DNA from: an uncultured Candidatus Binatia bacterium
GTDB taxonomy: Bacteria > Desulfobacterota > Binatia > UBA9968 > JAJDTQ01
Assembly: GCA_958295985.1 (NCBI GenBank)
Contig: OY282432.1
Location: 310,001-374,000 of the forward strand
Reading direction: 5' to 3'
DNA length: 64,000 nucleotides
The notes under the pieces are model-generated. The model searched no databases, had not been told where the DNA came from, and worked only from the letters and a program-made list of their open reading frames with translations. The number at the start of each line of letters is the position of its first letter. Position 1 is the first letter of the stretch. Shown piece by piece: positions 18,534 to 27,304 of the stretch. Both the position numbers and the translations under genes were made by a program.

Positions 18534-19210
18534 CAGCCTGCGCCGGCAAAGAAGCCGCTGCCGCTGTCCTTCATGGCCGCGAGGCGCTCACCCGTCCTCC
18601 CGCCCTTCAGCCGGCAAATGAGTTGCCGGAGATCGGCGGGCTCGTCGATATCCAGCGCGATCCGCGCATTCTCCACCACCTTGACGGAGACCCCGCGGAC
18701 GGCCGCCTCGTTCAGATGATAGCGGAAGCTGTCGTGGCCGAAACGGAGCCGGAGGATGGACGGCGGCGCCAGCAGCAGGGCGTTGGTCCCCATGCGGTCA
18801 TGCGAGGGCACCAGGACGGCGAAGGGCGGTTCCGGGTCCGCGGGAGCGCTCCGGAGCACGGACTCCACGTCTTCGGCGCGCAGGAGCGGGATATCCCCCG
18901 GCAACACCAGCGCGACGTCCATCCCCGCTTCCTTCATCACGTCGAAGCCGAAGTGGACCGCATCGGTCTCGCCGGTCTCGTCACGTTCCCGGATGACTTC
19001 CACGTTCAGGGCTGAAACCCAGTGCGCCACCTCGTCGGAGCCGGTGACGACGTACGTCTTGTGGATACCCCTGGCCCGGATCACCTCGACCAGCACATCG
19101 TGCACCATGGCCTTCATCAGCTCCGAACGCTCGGGCAGGCTGAGCCGCGACGCAAGCCGCTGCTTGGCTCCGTGAAACCCCTTGACCGGAATGAGCGCGC
19201 CAACCTTCAT
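18533..19210 (-). CDS. cofC: Phospholactate/PEP guanylyltransferase CofC (FbiD)
   Basis: Activates a three-carbon phospho-acid (2-phospholactate, PEP or 3-phosphoglycerate depending on lineage) with GTP for transfer by CofD. The 225-residue nucleotidyltransferase begins MKVGALIPVKGFHGAKQRLA, has VLPGDIPLLRAEDV near residue 110 and ALDIDEPADL near the C-terminus. Which acid it prefers cannot be read safely from the sequence. It sits between cofD and cofE in the F420 run. Confidence 0.93.
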   Translation of the reverse strand: MKVGALIPVKGFHGAKQRLASRLSLPERSELMKAMVHDVLVEVIRARGIHKTYVVTGSDEVAHWVSALNVEVIRERDETGETDAVHFGFDVMKEAGMDVALVLPGDIPLLRAEDVESVLRSAPADPEPPFAVLVPSHDRMGTNALLLAPPSILRLRFGHDSFRYHLNEAAVRGVSVKVVENARIALDIDEPADLRQLICRLKGGRTGERLAAMKDSGSGFFAGAG

Positions 19211-19260
19211 GATCGAACGACGCTACACTAGCACCCGGTCGGGATTTTTTGAAACTTTCG

Positions 19261-20184
19261 TCAGGATGAGAGCTGCAGGAGATCCCGGGCGAGCCGCTTC
19301 TTGTCGTCCAGGCTGTCCATGCGGATGGAAGTCGCCCACACCTCAACGCCGAGTTTCTCGATGGCCGGTTGCAGGTCCTGATCCTCCGCGTCGATCACCA
19401 ACACGTCCACGAAATCGCGGTAGGCCCCGGCGAGCCCCGTCACCGATGCCTCCACGCCCAGCGTCGCCATGAGCTTGTGGGCCGGGCCGCTGAAGGAACG
19501 CCCCTGCACCATGGGACTCACGGCCACCACCCTGGAAGACGTCTCCCGCAATGCCTGCCGCACCCCGGGCACCGCGAGGATGGGGCCGATGCTGGTAGCC
19601 GGGTTGCTGGGGCACACCACGACCATCGCCGCGTTCCCGATGGCGTCCAGCACCCCCGGCGCCGGGAGGCACCGTTCCATTCCCCGGTAGCGCAGGGTTT
19701 GAACCTCCGGCTGCCAGCGCGCCTTGACGAAGTACTCCTGAAAGGAGAGATCCCCTACCGAAGTCGAAAGCCGCGTCTCCACCCGCTGGTCGGACATGGG
19801 CAGCACGGTGGACCTCACCGCCAGCGCGCGGCAAAGCGCGGCAGTGACGCGCGACAACGGCTGCCCCTCGGCCAAGAGACGGGTGCGGGTCACGTGGGTG
19901 GCGATGTCCCGATCTCCGAGGCGAAACCAGCTCTCGTTGCCGAGCCGTTGAAGCTGGTCCAGCACCGTGAAGGTGTCGTCCCGGATGCCCCAGCCCTTGG
20001 CCGGGTCGATGAGGCCGGCCAGGGTGTAGACGATGGTGTCGACGTCGGGGGATACGTGGAGGCCGTGCACCACCGAGTCGTCGGCGGTGTTGCACACCAC
20101 CACCAGGTCTTCGGGCGCAGTCTCCTCGTGGAAGCCCAGAACGAGCTTTGCGCCCCCCGTGCCTCCCGTGAGGAGGACCAGCAT
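19261..20184 (-). CDS. cofD: F420 phospholactyl transferase CofD (FbiA)
   Basis: Joins the activated three-carbon unit to the deazaflavin Fo, giving F420-0 or its dehydro form. I place the start at ATG 20184 because the family begins with the nucleotide-binding MLVLLTGGTGGAKLVLGF; this leaves 4 bases after the cofH stop and gives 307 residues, the usual length. Other family segments are VVCNTADDSVVHGLHVSPD, WGIRDDTF near 80 and VVCPSNPATSIGPIL near 190. The reading frame extends 57 bases further upstream into cofH but without family similarity. Confidence 0.96.
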   Translation of the reverse strand: MLVLLTGGTGGAKLVLGFHEETAPEDLVVVCNTADDSVVHGLHVSPDVDTIVYTLAGLIDPAKGWGIRDDTFTVLDQLQRLGNESWFRLGDRDIATHVTRTRLLAEGQPLSRVTAALCRALAVRSTVLPMSDQRVETRLSTSVGDLSFQEYFVKARWQPEVQTLRYRGMERCLPAPGVLDAIGNAAMVVVCPSNPATSIGPILAVPGVRQALRETSSRVVAVSPMVQGRSFSGPAHKLMATLGVEASVTGLAGAYRDFVDVLVIDAEDQDLQPAIEKLGVEVWATSIRMDSLDDKKRLARDLLQLSS

Positions 20185-20188
20185 CGCC

Positions 20189-21445
20189 CTACAGGCCGGC
20201 CGCCGGTTGGGCCGAAGGGCTGTCGGATGGCGCGAATTCACCGGCGGGAAGATCGGGCTCGTCCCCCCACGTTCTGAGAACCTGGTAGCCGGTGGACCGC
20301 TCCGCGGGTACCCGGTTGATCCTGCGGATCAAGGAACGAAACTCGTGAGGCCAGATCATCTGCCCCTCGGTGGAGCCCGCCAGCCGCGAGATGCTCTCTT
20401 CCATGAGCGTGCCGCCGAAGTCGTTGGCGCCGGACCGCAGGCAGAGCTGCGACATCCGCCGGCCCATCTTCACCCAGGACACCTGGACGTTGGGAATGGT
20501 GTCGTTCAACAGCACCCGCGCCAGCGCGTGGACCCGGATGTCCTCCTCTTCGGTGGGGCCGGGCCGCGCCAGGCCCTGCTGGTAGAGCGCGGTATTCTCG
20601 TGCACGAACCCCAGCGGAACGAACTCGGTGAAGCCCCCGGTCTCCTTCTGGATGTCCCGCAGCAGCAGCATGTGGTTCACCCAGTGGCTGCCGTTCTCCC
20701 GGTGGCCGTACATCATGGTGGAAGTGGTGAAGATGCCCACCTCGTGGGCGGTCCTGATCACCCGGACCCACTGCTCGGTGCTGACCTTGTTCTTCGACAG
20801 CACCATCCGGACCTCGTCGTCGAGGATCTCCGCGGCCGTGCCCGGCACGCTGTCGAGGCCGGCGTCACGCAACATCTTGAGGTAGCCGTCCAGGGGCAGG
20901 CCGGTGAGTTCGACGCCGTAGGTGATCTCCATGGGCGAGTAGGCGTGGATGTGGATGCCGGGAACGCGGGAACGGATGGCCTGCAACAGGTCGCGGTAAT
21001 AGTAGGGCGTCATGCCGCGCGGCAGACCGCCCTGCATGCAGATCTCGGTGGCGCCGCGGTTCCACGCGTCTTCGGCCCTGTCCGCCACCTCTTCCAGCGA
21101 ATGGTCCCAGCTTCCGGCCTTGTTGGGGCCGGTGTGAAACGCGCAGAACTTGCAGCCGACGTAGCACACGTTGGTGAAGTTGATGTTGCGGCACACCACA
21201 TAGGTGACGCGGTCGCCCACCTTGGCCTGCCGCATCAGGTCGGCCGTGACCGCGAGGGCGGCGAGCTCATCGCCGCTCACCTCCGACAGCACCAGCCCTT
21301 CCTCCCGCGTGACCTCGCGGCCCGCCAGGGCGTCCTCCAGGATCCGCGCGACTCGTTCGTCGATGCGGGGCAGCAGCCGGTTCAGCCGCTCCCCTCCGTC
21401 GTCATAGTCGAACATCGCTTCGATCTGGCTCATGATATCCTCCAA
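20189..21445 (-). CDS. cofH: Fo synthase subunit 2, radical SAM protein CofH
   Basis: With CofG makes the deazaflavin Fo from tyrosine and a ribityl-uracil intermediate. The 418-residue protein has the radical-SAM cluster motif CYVGCKFCAF near residue 95 and the CofH-type TMMYGHRENGSHWVNHM segment near 245. CofH is separate from CofG here, unlike the fused FbiC of actinobacteria. The first codons overlap the 3' end of cofG by 44 bases. The C-terminal 25 or so residues are low-complexity (SPSAQPAAGL). Confidence 0.97.
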   Translation of the reverse strand: MEDIMSQIEAMFDYDDGGERLNRLLPRIDERVARILEDALAGREVTREEGLVLSEVSGDELAALAVTADLMRQAKVGDRVTYVVCRNINFTNVCYVGCKFCAFHTGPNKAGSWDHSLEEVADRAEDAWNRGATEICMQGGLPRGMTPYYYRDLLQAIRSRVPGIHIHAYSPMEITYGVELTGLPLDGYLKMLRDAGLDSVPGTAAEILDDEVRMVLSKNKVSTEQWVRVIRTAHEVGIFTTSTMMYGHRENGSHWVNHMLLLRDIQKETGGFTEFVPLGFVHENTALYQQGLARPGPTEEEDIRVHALARVLLNDTIPNVQVSWVKMGRRMSQLCLRSGANDFGGTLMEESISRLAGSTEGQMIWPHEFRSLIRRINRVPAERSTGYQVLRTWGDEPDLPAGEFAPSDSPSAQPAAGL

Positions 21446-22628
21446 CCGCGCCGAGGCCGTCCTCGCCGCACAACCTCTCTACATAGGGGATCAGTTCGGG
21501 CGCGATGAACCGCTCCGCCCGGGAGATGTACTCCGGATAAATGGGAAGCCGGGGTCTCAGGGTGAAACCCGCGGCCGCGGTCCGGTCCGCAAGCTCGACC
21601 AACTCGGGCCAGGGAGCCTCCGGGTTTATGAAGTCGCGGGTCACGGGCGAAACCCCGCCCCAGTCGTTGATGCCCGCGTTGAGGTACCGATCGTAGCACT
21701 CGGGAGTCAGGTTGGGCGGCGCCTGGATGTTCATGTCGCCGCCCAGGATCAGACGCGCCAGCGCAAGGGTCCGGGCCTCCTGGTCGTAGTCCGGCTGCGG
21801 GTGATCGCGCATGGGGATCTCGGGTTTCACGCGAAAGTTCTGCACGATCACTTCCTGAATGTTGCCGTAACGTTGCTGCAACTCCGCGATGGCGTACAGC
21901 GAGGCGATCCGCTCCTCCCAGGTCTCGCCGATGCCTATCAGGATCCCGGTGGTGAACGGAATGCGCAACCGGCCCGCTTCCGCCAGGGTCCGGAGCCGGG
22001 CCGACGGCTTCTTGTCGGGAGCGTCGGCATGGGGGCCGCCGGGTTCCATGAGGCGCTCGCTGACGTTCTCCAGCATGAGCCCCATGCTCACGTTGACCTG
22101 TCTGAGCCGTTCCAGATCCCCGCGCGCCATGAGCCCGGGGTTGGCGTGGGGCAGCAACCCGGTCTCTTCCAGCACGGCTCGACAGGCCTCGTACAGATAT
22201 TCCAGGGTCCTGCGGTGACCGCGCTGCCTCAGGAACTCCCGCATCTCGGGGTAGATGGCTTCCGGCTTGTCCCCCAGGCTGAACAGCACCTCGGTGCAGC
22301 CCATCATCCCGGCCCGCCGCACCGTCTCCAGCACCTCGTCCGGGGACAGGGTCCGGGCGCCTTCCTCTCCGGGCGCCTTGCGAAACGTGCAATAGCCGCA
22401 GAAGTCGCGGCAGAGGTTGGTCAGCGGAATGAAGACCTTGGGGGAGAACGTGACGATCCGGCCCTTGTGACGGTCGCGCAACTCCGCCGCCGCTCCAAGA
22501 AGGGCCGTGAACTCATCTCCCTCGACACTGGACAGCAGAAGGGCGTCGCCCGGCGCTAAGGCCCTCCCATCAAGACATTCCTTCAGCAGTCGTAGGAGTC
22601 GGCGCGTCGTCATTGGCCAAACGCTCAA
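21402..22628 (-). CDS. cofG: Fo synthase subunit 1, radical SAM protein CofG
   Basis: Partner of CofH in deazaflavin (Fo) synthesis. The 408-residue protein carries CRDFCGYCTF, the radical-SAM cluster motif, near residue 73, followed by LSPDEVLETVRRAGMMGCTEVLFSLGDKPE and the CofG-type PHANPGLM and LMLENVSERL segments. The start could be MSVWP (22628) or the internal Met six codons on. It is the first gene of a seven-gene minus-strand run: cofG, cofH, cofD, cofC, cofE, npdG, amidohydrolase. Confidence 0.97.
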   Translation of the reverse strand: MSVWPMTTRRLLRLLKECLDGRALAPGDALLLSSVEGDEFTALLGAAAELRDRHKGRIVTFSPKVFIPLTNLCRDFCGYCTFRKAPGEEGARTLSPDEVLETVRRAGMMGCTEVLFSLGDKPEAIYPEMREFLRQRGHRRTLEYLYEACRAVLEETGLLPHANPGLMARGDLERLRQVNVSMGLMLENVSERLMEPGGPHADAPDKKPSARLRTLAEAGRLRIPFTTGILIGIGETWEERIASLYAIAELQQRYGNIQEVIVQNFRVKPEIPMRDHPQPDYDQEARTLALARLILGGDMNIQAPPNLTPECYDRYLNAGINDWGGVSPVTRDFINPEAPWPELVELADRTAAAGFTLRPRLPIYPEYISRAERFIAPELIPYVERLCGEDGLGAVGGYHEPDRSDVRL

Positions 22629-22780
22629 AATGGTTTGAATAACGGATAAGGGTGTTCAGGTCAACTGGCGCTCCGCCGGGTGTCGGGTTGGAAGGGGCTT
22701 GCTTTTTCTCGGCAGATGAAGGAAATTTTTATCAAGTTCCAAGGCATGTCTCCGGCGCAACGGAGACAAGGAGTCCGTCC

Positions 22781-22903
22781 ATGTCCGATGACCCGCAAGA
22801 TGACGATAAACCGCCGTCGCGCATACCGCCCTCGAAGGCTCCCATCGTCCTCCTCTGCTTCCTCGAAATCCCGTTTTGTCCACCTGGACGCATGTGCCCC
22901 TAG
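22781..22903 (+). CDS. Possible 40-residue cysteine-containing peptide gene
   Basis: A short frame with a well-placed ribosome-binding site (AAGGAG, 7 bases before the ATG) between cofG and the CNNM gene. The product is hydrophilic and acidic at first (MSDDPQDDDKPPSR), then ends in a hydrophobic segment with three cysteines and four prolines (CFLEIPFCPPGRMCP). No family recognised. The leader/core look resembles peptide precursors, but no maturation enzyme is adjacent, except that the radical-SAM genes here belong to F420 synthesis. It lies in the 375-base gap 22629-23003; nothing else is evident there. Confidence 0.35.
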   Translation: MSDDPQDDDKPPSRIPPSKAPIVLLCFLEIPFCPPGRMCP

Positions 22904-23003
22904 ACTGAACTGAACGTCCCGGGAATTTCCGCGCCCGGCTCGCCCGGGAGCGGATTCTTCCGTGCCCCTTTGCATCCGGGCATTCCGGACGGGAGATCCA
23001 TTG

Positions 23004-24338
23004 ATGCTTGAGAGTATATGGTTGGGTGCAACGGTCATCTTCTTGTTGATCCTTGCCAACGGATTCTTCGCCGCCGCGGAGATCGCCGTCATTGCGACGC
23101 GCAGGACCCGCATCGACCAGATGCGGGTCAGAGGCGCGCGCTCGGCGGCAGCCCTCGACCGGCTCAAGGAGGAGCCGGACCGGTTTCTGGCCACGGTTCA
23201 GATCGGCATCACCTTCGTCGGCACCCTGGCCTCCGCCATCGGAGGCGCCGGAGCCATCCAGTTGCTGGAGCCGCACATCGAGTCGCTCCCGATCCCATAC
23301 GCCCAGACCTGGGGCAACTACGCCGCCATCCTCATCGTGGTCCTGCCCATCGCCTATCTGAGCCTGGTCGTGGGCGAGCTCGTGCCCAAGTCCCTGGCGC
23401 TGCGCTATTCCGAACGCATCGCGTTCTTCGTGGCGCTCCCCATCGACGCCATCTCCAGGAGCACGTCTTTCCTGGTGAAGCTGTTGACCCGCTCCAGCAA
23501 CGCCATCCTCCGGATGTTCGGCGGCAAGGAGACCGGCAGCGCCAGCTTCATCTCCGAGGAAGACGTCAAGTCGCTCATCCGGGAAGGCACCGCCAAGGGG
23601 ATCTTCGACGAGACCGAGAAGGAGCTGATCCACAGCGTCTTCGACTTCGTGGACACCCCGGTAAGGGCCGTGATGATCCCCAGGACCGAGATTCACGCCA
23701 TCGACATCGAAACGGAGCCGGCCGACATCCTTCGGAACTTCGTCGAGAGCGGCTTTTCCCGGTTGCCGGTTTACCAGAACGACATGGATCAGATCCTGGG
23801 CATCCTGTACAACAAGGACATCCTGCGGGCGATGCAGGCGAACGAGCCCCTCGAACTGCGCAGCATGATGCATCCGCCCTTCTTCGTGCCCAGCTCGCTG
23901 CCCATCAGCCAGCTCCTGAAGGACCTGCAGCGGCGCCGCATGGCGCTGGCCATGGTGGTGAACGAGTACGGCGAGGTGGAAGGGCTGGCGGCCCTGGAGG
24001 ATATCATCGAGGAGATCGTCGGCGAGATCCGCGACGAGTACGACGCCGAGGAGCGGGGCCCGGTGGAGCGGCTGCCGGACGGCTCACTGGTGGTGTCGGG
24101 CTCGGCCCTGCTCAAGGACCTCCAGTCGGATTACGACCTGCCCTTCGAGGAGTCGGTGGACTACCATACCCTGGCCGGGTTCGTGCTGGCCAAGCTGAAG
24201 CGCATTCCCCGGGGCGGCGAGAAGATCGAAACCGATGGCCACCGGCTCACCATCGTCGACGTGGAAGGCCGGAGGATCGTCAAGATCCGGGTGGAGGAGA
24301 ACCGGCGGAGCGGGGCCGAGGCCGCGGCCGCGGGATGA
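23004..24338 (+). CDS. CNNM/CorC-type membrane protein with CBS domains
   Basis: A 444-residue inner-membrane protein of the HlyC/CorC (YfjD/UPF0053) family. The DUF21/CNNM membrane domain at residues 1-180 has LANGFFAAAEIAVIATRRTR and VGELVPKSLALRYSE; a CBS pair follows (PRTEIHAIDIE, FSRLPVYQNDMDQILGILYNKD), then VVNEYGEVEGLAALEDIIEEI and a C-terminal CorC_HlyC domain. Members are implicated in Mg2+ or Co2+ export. Start at ATG 23004, with GGGAG 8 bases upstream; longer starts add a non-family leader. Convergent with hisC. Confidence 0.93.
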   Translation: MLESIWLGATVIFLLILANGFFAAAEIAVIATRRTRIDQMRVRGARSAAALDRLKEEPDRFLATVQIGITFVGTLASAIGGAGAIQLLEPHIESLPIPYAQTWGNYAAILIVVLPIAYLSLVVGELVPKSLALRYSERIAFFVALPIDAISRSTSFLVKLLTRSSNAILRMFGGKETGSASFISEEDVKSLIREGTAKGIFDETEKELIHSVFDFVDTPVRAVMIPRTEIHAIDIETEPADILRNFVESGFSRLPVYQNDMDQILGILYNKDILRAMQANEPLELRSMMHPPFFVPSSLPISQLLKDLQRRRMALAMVVNEYGEVEGLAALEDIIEEIVGEIRDEYDAEERGPVERLPDGSLVVSGSALLKDLQSDYDLPFEESVDYHTLAGFVLAKLKRIPRGGEKIETDGHRLTIVDVEGRRIVKIRVEENRRSGAEAAAAG

Positions 24339-24383
24339 GCCGGCGGCGCTCGCCCAAGCACATCCGGGTCCGCGACTCCGCTG

Positions 24384-25463
24384 CTACGAGGCCCTTTGCC
24401 TCAGGCGATGGCCCTGCAACAGCGACTCCGTTTCCCTGAGCAACGCCTGGACCTCCCGGGGTCTTCCCACCGTAACCCGGATCATGCTCCGAAGCTCGGG
24501 GGTATCGAAGAAGCGCACCAGGATGCCCCTTTCCCGGAGCCCGTCGTGAAGCCATCGGAGGCTGTCCCCGTTCAGTTGCGCCATCACGAAGTTCGCCTGT
24601 GACGCATGCACCATGAAGCCGAGCTTGCGGAGCCCGCGGACCAACGTCTCACGGGTTCTCTGGATCCGCCGAACGTTCCGCCTCATCCAGTCCATGTCGT
24701 GCAGCGCCGCAGAGGCGGCAGCCAGGCTGAGCCGGCAAAGGTTGTAGGAGTCCTTGACCTTGACCATGTTGCGCACCACCTCCTCGGCGCCGAAGGCCAG
24801 ACCCACGCGCATGCCGGCAAGCGAGAAGGCCTTGGAGAAGGTTCGCAGCACCACCAGGTTGGGGAACTGCTTGACCAGCGCGATGGCGCTCTCGTCGCTG
24901 TCCGCGAAGTCCACGTAGGCCTCGTCCACGATCAGGAGACCGGACACGGAGCGCGCCAGACGGGCGATCTCGCTCAGGGGCGCAAGCGTTCCCGAAGGGG
25001 CGTTGGGATTGCACAGGATAGTGACCCTGCTCGACTGGGAGTGGAGCGCCGAGGGTATCGTGAAGTCATCAGGATAGGGGAAGACCAGGCTCCGTCCGCC
25101 CTGTATGGCGATCAAGGTCTCGTAGAGCGTGTAGGTGGGGACGGGATAGGCCACGCAATCGCCCTCGTCAACGTAGCAGCGCATCAGTATCGACAGCAAT
25201 TCATCAGACCCGTTGCCCGCCATGACGTTCTCGGGCCTTACGCGGTAGGTCGCGGCCGCGAGGTCCCGCAACTCCCGGGCCACGGGATCGGGATAGAGGC
25301 GCAGTGACGACGCGGTCTCCCTGCGCACCGCGGCCAGGACGCGAGGCGACGGCGGATAGGGGTTCTCGTTGGTGTTGAGCTTGATGAGGTCGGTTCCCTC
25401 GGGCTGTTCCCCGGGGGTGTAACCTTCCAGATCTTCGATGTTTTTTCTCGGACGGGACTGCAT
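24384..25463 (-). CDS. hisC: Histidinol-phosphate aminotransferase HisC
   Basis: A PLP-dependent fold-type I aminotransferase converting imidazole-acetol phosphate to histidinol phosphate; some homologues also use aromatic acids. I start at the Met of MQSRPRKNIEDLEGYTPGE (25463), giving 359 residues, the normal length. Seen: IKLNTNENPYPPSP at about 30, GNGSDELL, NPNAPSG near 155, DEAYVDF, and the PLP-lysine motif RTFSKAFSLAGMRVG near 220. No other his genes are adjacent. Confidence 0.93.
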   Translation of the reverse strand: MQSRPRKNIEDLEGYTPGEQPEGTDLIKLNTNENPYPPSPRVLAAVRRETASSLRLYPDPVARELRDLAAATYRVRPENVMAGNGSDELLSILMRCYVDEGDCVAYPVPTYTLYETLIAIQGGRSLVFPYPDDFTIPSALHSQSSRVTILCNPNAPSGTLAPLSEIARLARSVSGLLIVDEAYVDFADSDESAIALVKQFPNLVVLRTFSKAFSLAGMRVGLAFGAEEVVRNMVKVKDSYNLCRLSLAAASAALHDMDWMRRNVRRIQRTRETLVRGLRKLGFMVHASQANFVMAQLNGDSLRWLHDGLRERGILVRFFDTPELRSMIRVTVGRPREVQALLRETESLLQGHRLRQRAS

Positions 25464-25604
25464 CCCGGGGATTCTAGCCAGCCGTGGCAGCCATTGCAAC
25501 TTTGAGCGCATGTCCCCGCAAGAACCGTTCACCCTGCTTTCATTCACGAGCCGGCAGCCGGAATCGTTATTCGACGTCAGAAGGGGGTTCGCCTCACCCG
25601 AAAG

Positions 25605-25643
25605 GCGCGGCATTCCCGGAGAGCGCGCGGCATTCCCGGAGAG
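25605..25643. repeat. Short tandem duplication downstream of the OLD-like gene
   Basis: GCGCGGCATTCCCGGAGAG occurs at 25605-25623 and again at 25625-25643, period 20, in the 186-base gap between the OLD-like ATPase and hisC. Confidence 0.85.
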
Positions 25644-25649
25644 AAGAAC

Positions 25650-27212
25650 CTACAGATGCCGCCAAGCACCGATCTGTTCTTCCAGTTGTACCAGCAACTC
25701 CGCGATTCCCTCCCTGCGCCCTTCCGTCTCATGTTTTCCGACGATCCTGGCAATCTCCGAAGTGGAGCGACCGACCTCGGAAGCGAATGCTTCCAGGTTG
25801 TCCTTGGCCGGGTGCTGCTGTCGTACCGCGCCTTCCATCATCCGGGCAACGTCCCGCATCTTCCTTCCCACGTCCAAAGGCGTCAGCCCCAACCATGCGG
25901 CGTAATCCTGTGGATTCTGTTGCAGGACTTTCCAAATCCAGCCTTCCGGTGGTGTTGTTCCGGGAAGAAACAACGGCTGTAAGCTGTGTCCGTATTCTTC
26001 TGCAATCTTCTTGATAGCAGCCTCCATGTGGCGGGAGTCGCCATCCAGCACCACGATGAAGTCCCTGAGTTTTCCGAACTTGCCGAGAGTCCGAACATGG
26101 GATGGGAACTCATCCCGTCCCGTGTTTCTTCCTATGACGAAGTCTTCCCGACGGAGCCCCAGTCGGGATTGCAGTACGTCCAGCACACCAAGGAGCACGC
26201 CCTCGGCAACCGCATCCTCGCATAGTATCGAAAGTTGGTCTCGGGATTGCCCGTAGAGGGATTTCTGGAAGATGTCCCGATAGGCCGGCATCAATCGAAC
26301 TGCCGCGGTCTGCTCGTCGCGGTCCAGGAATTTCCGGCCTTCAGGGGGCACGCTGTCCAGTATCACTGGACTATGCGAGGCAACGATGATCTGCAACCTT
26401 TGCCGCAAGGCGATCCGCTGCAGCTCCAGCATGAATTGCTGTTGCGTGTAAGGATGCAAGCCGGTATCGACTTCGTCGATCAGGATAAGAGCGTCCTCGA
26501 GATGAGAGATGTCTTTTGACATACGCAAGATCGTGCGTTCGCCAGATGACATGTGGAACTCGGAGTATCGAATGTCTCCACTCCCTTCGATCTCCGCGAA
26601 CAGCAGATCGCGAGCCTGGGCGCTGATGACCGACAACTTCTGGTAGCGCTGACGCAGTATCCGGTGGGCGAATATGAGCAGGTTGGAAGTGAGAGTTTCC
26701 GACTGGTACTGTTTCCGGCCGATCTGTAGAATGCCTCGAACCTCGGAAGGGTTGGTGAGGTTGGCGAGCGTGCGAAGGTAGAGGCTTCGCTCCGGCTGTC
26801 TGCCTCCCTTGCGCCCCATAAAGCTGCGGTCCCACGACTTGCCTCGCTTCCAGGCCATCGCCAGTCGCTCGCCTTCATGCAGGTAGTGGAACTCCAATTC
26901 CGTTCGCTCAGTGGCGTCCGACAGCGCTCCCGCCAGTCTATCCCTGAAATTTGGAAAGAGGTTGCTGGGAGCGAACTCTTTGGGTCCGCGGCCGGGGACG
27001 CGGTACGCACAGGCGCAGGCGAACAACACCGTGGACTTGCCACAGCCGTTGGGACCCGCCAATACGCAGACAGGGTAGTTGAAGGGCACGCGCAGGTCCC
27101 TGATACCACGGAGGTTTCTGATTCGGATTTCCTGAAGGCTATGGCGGCGCTGGTCGTCGCTTGCCCGCAACGCCTCCCATACTTCCTCAAGCTGCTCCGC
27201 GATCAAGGACAT
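25650..27212 (-). CDS. OLD-like ATPase with TOPRIM-like C-terminal domain
   Basis: A 520-residue AAA/ABC-type ATPase. Walker A GPNGCGKST at 53-61 follows the SMC/RecF-like IRIRNLRGIRDLRVPF; the signature FHMSSGERTIL is near 222; Walker B DALILIDEVDTGLHP near 240; the H-loop VASHSP follows. After about residue 325, LCEDAVAEGVLLGVL and FIVVLDGDSRHME look like the acidic motifs of a TOPRIM nuclease domain, then a helical tail. This is the layout of OLD-family nucleases and Gabija GajA, which act against phages or foreign DNA. No helicase or effector partner is adjacent. It lies alone between clpB and hisC with its own possible promoter. Confidence 0.8.
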   Translation of the reverse strand: MSLIAEQLEEVWEALRASDDQRRHSLQEIRIRNLRGIRDLRVPFNYPVCVLAGPNGCGKSTVLFACACAYRVPGRGPKEFAPSNLFPNFRDRLAGALSDATERTELEFHYLHEGERLAMAWKRGKSWDRSFMGRKGGRQPERSLYLRTLANLTNPSEVRGILQIGRKQYQSETLTSNLLIFAHRILRQRYQKLSVISAQARDLLFAEIEGSGDIRYSEFHMSSGERTILRMSKDISHLEDALILIDEVDTGLHPYTQQQFMLELQRIALRQRLQIIVASHSPVILDSVPPEGRKFLDRDEQTAAVRLMPAYRDIFQKSLYGQSRDQLSILCEDAVAEGVLLGVLDVLQSRLGLRREDFVIGRNTGRDEFPSHVRTLGKFGKLRDFIVVLDGDSRHMEAAIKKIAEEYGHSLQPLFLPGTTPPEGWIWKVLQQNPQDYAAWLGLTPLDVGRKMRDVARMMEGAVRQQHPAKDNLEAFASEVGRSTSEIARIVGKHETEGRREGIAELLVQLEEQIGAWRHL

Positions 27213-27256
27213 GTTCGGGTTTTCTCCTTCCTGCAGATACCACCGTAGGTTTGCTT

Positions 27257-27285
27257 GATTTATTGAATTTGGCGACAGAGTTCAA
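27257..27285 (-). promoter_or_regulatory. Possible promoter of the OLD-like gene
   Basis: TTGAAC (27280-27285), a 17-base spacer and TAAATC (27257-27262) on the minus strand, in a locally AT-rich stretch 45 bases before the start codon. The -10 match is weak. Confidence 0.3.
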
Positions 27286-27304
27286 CGATGGAAGCGGACG
27301 CCGG

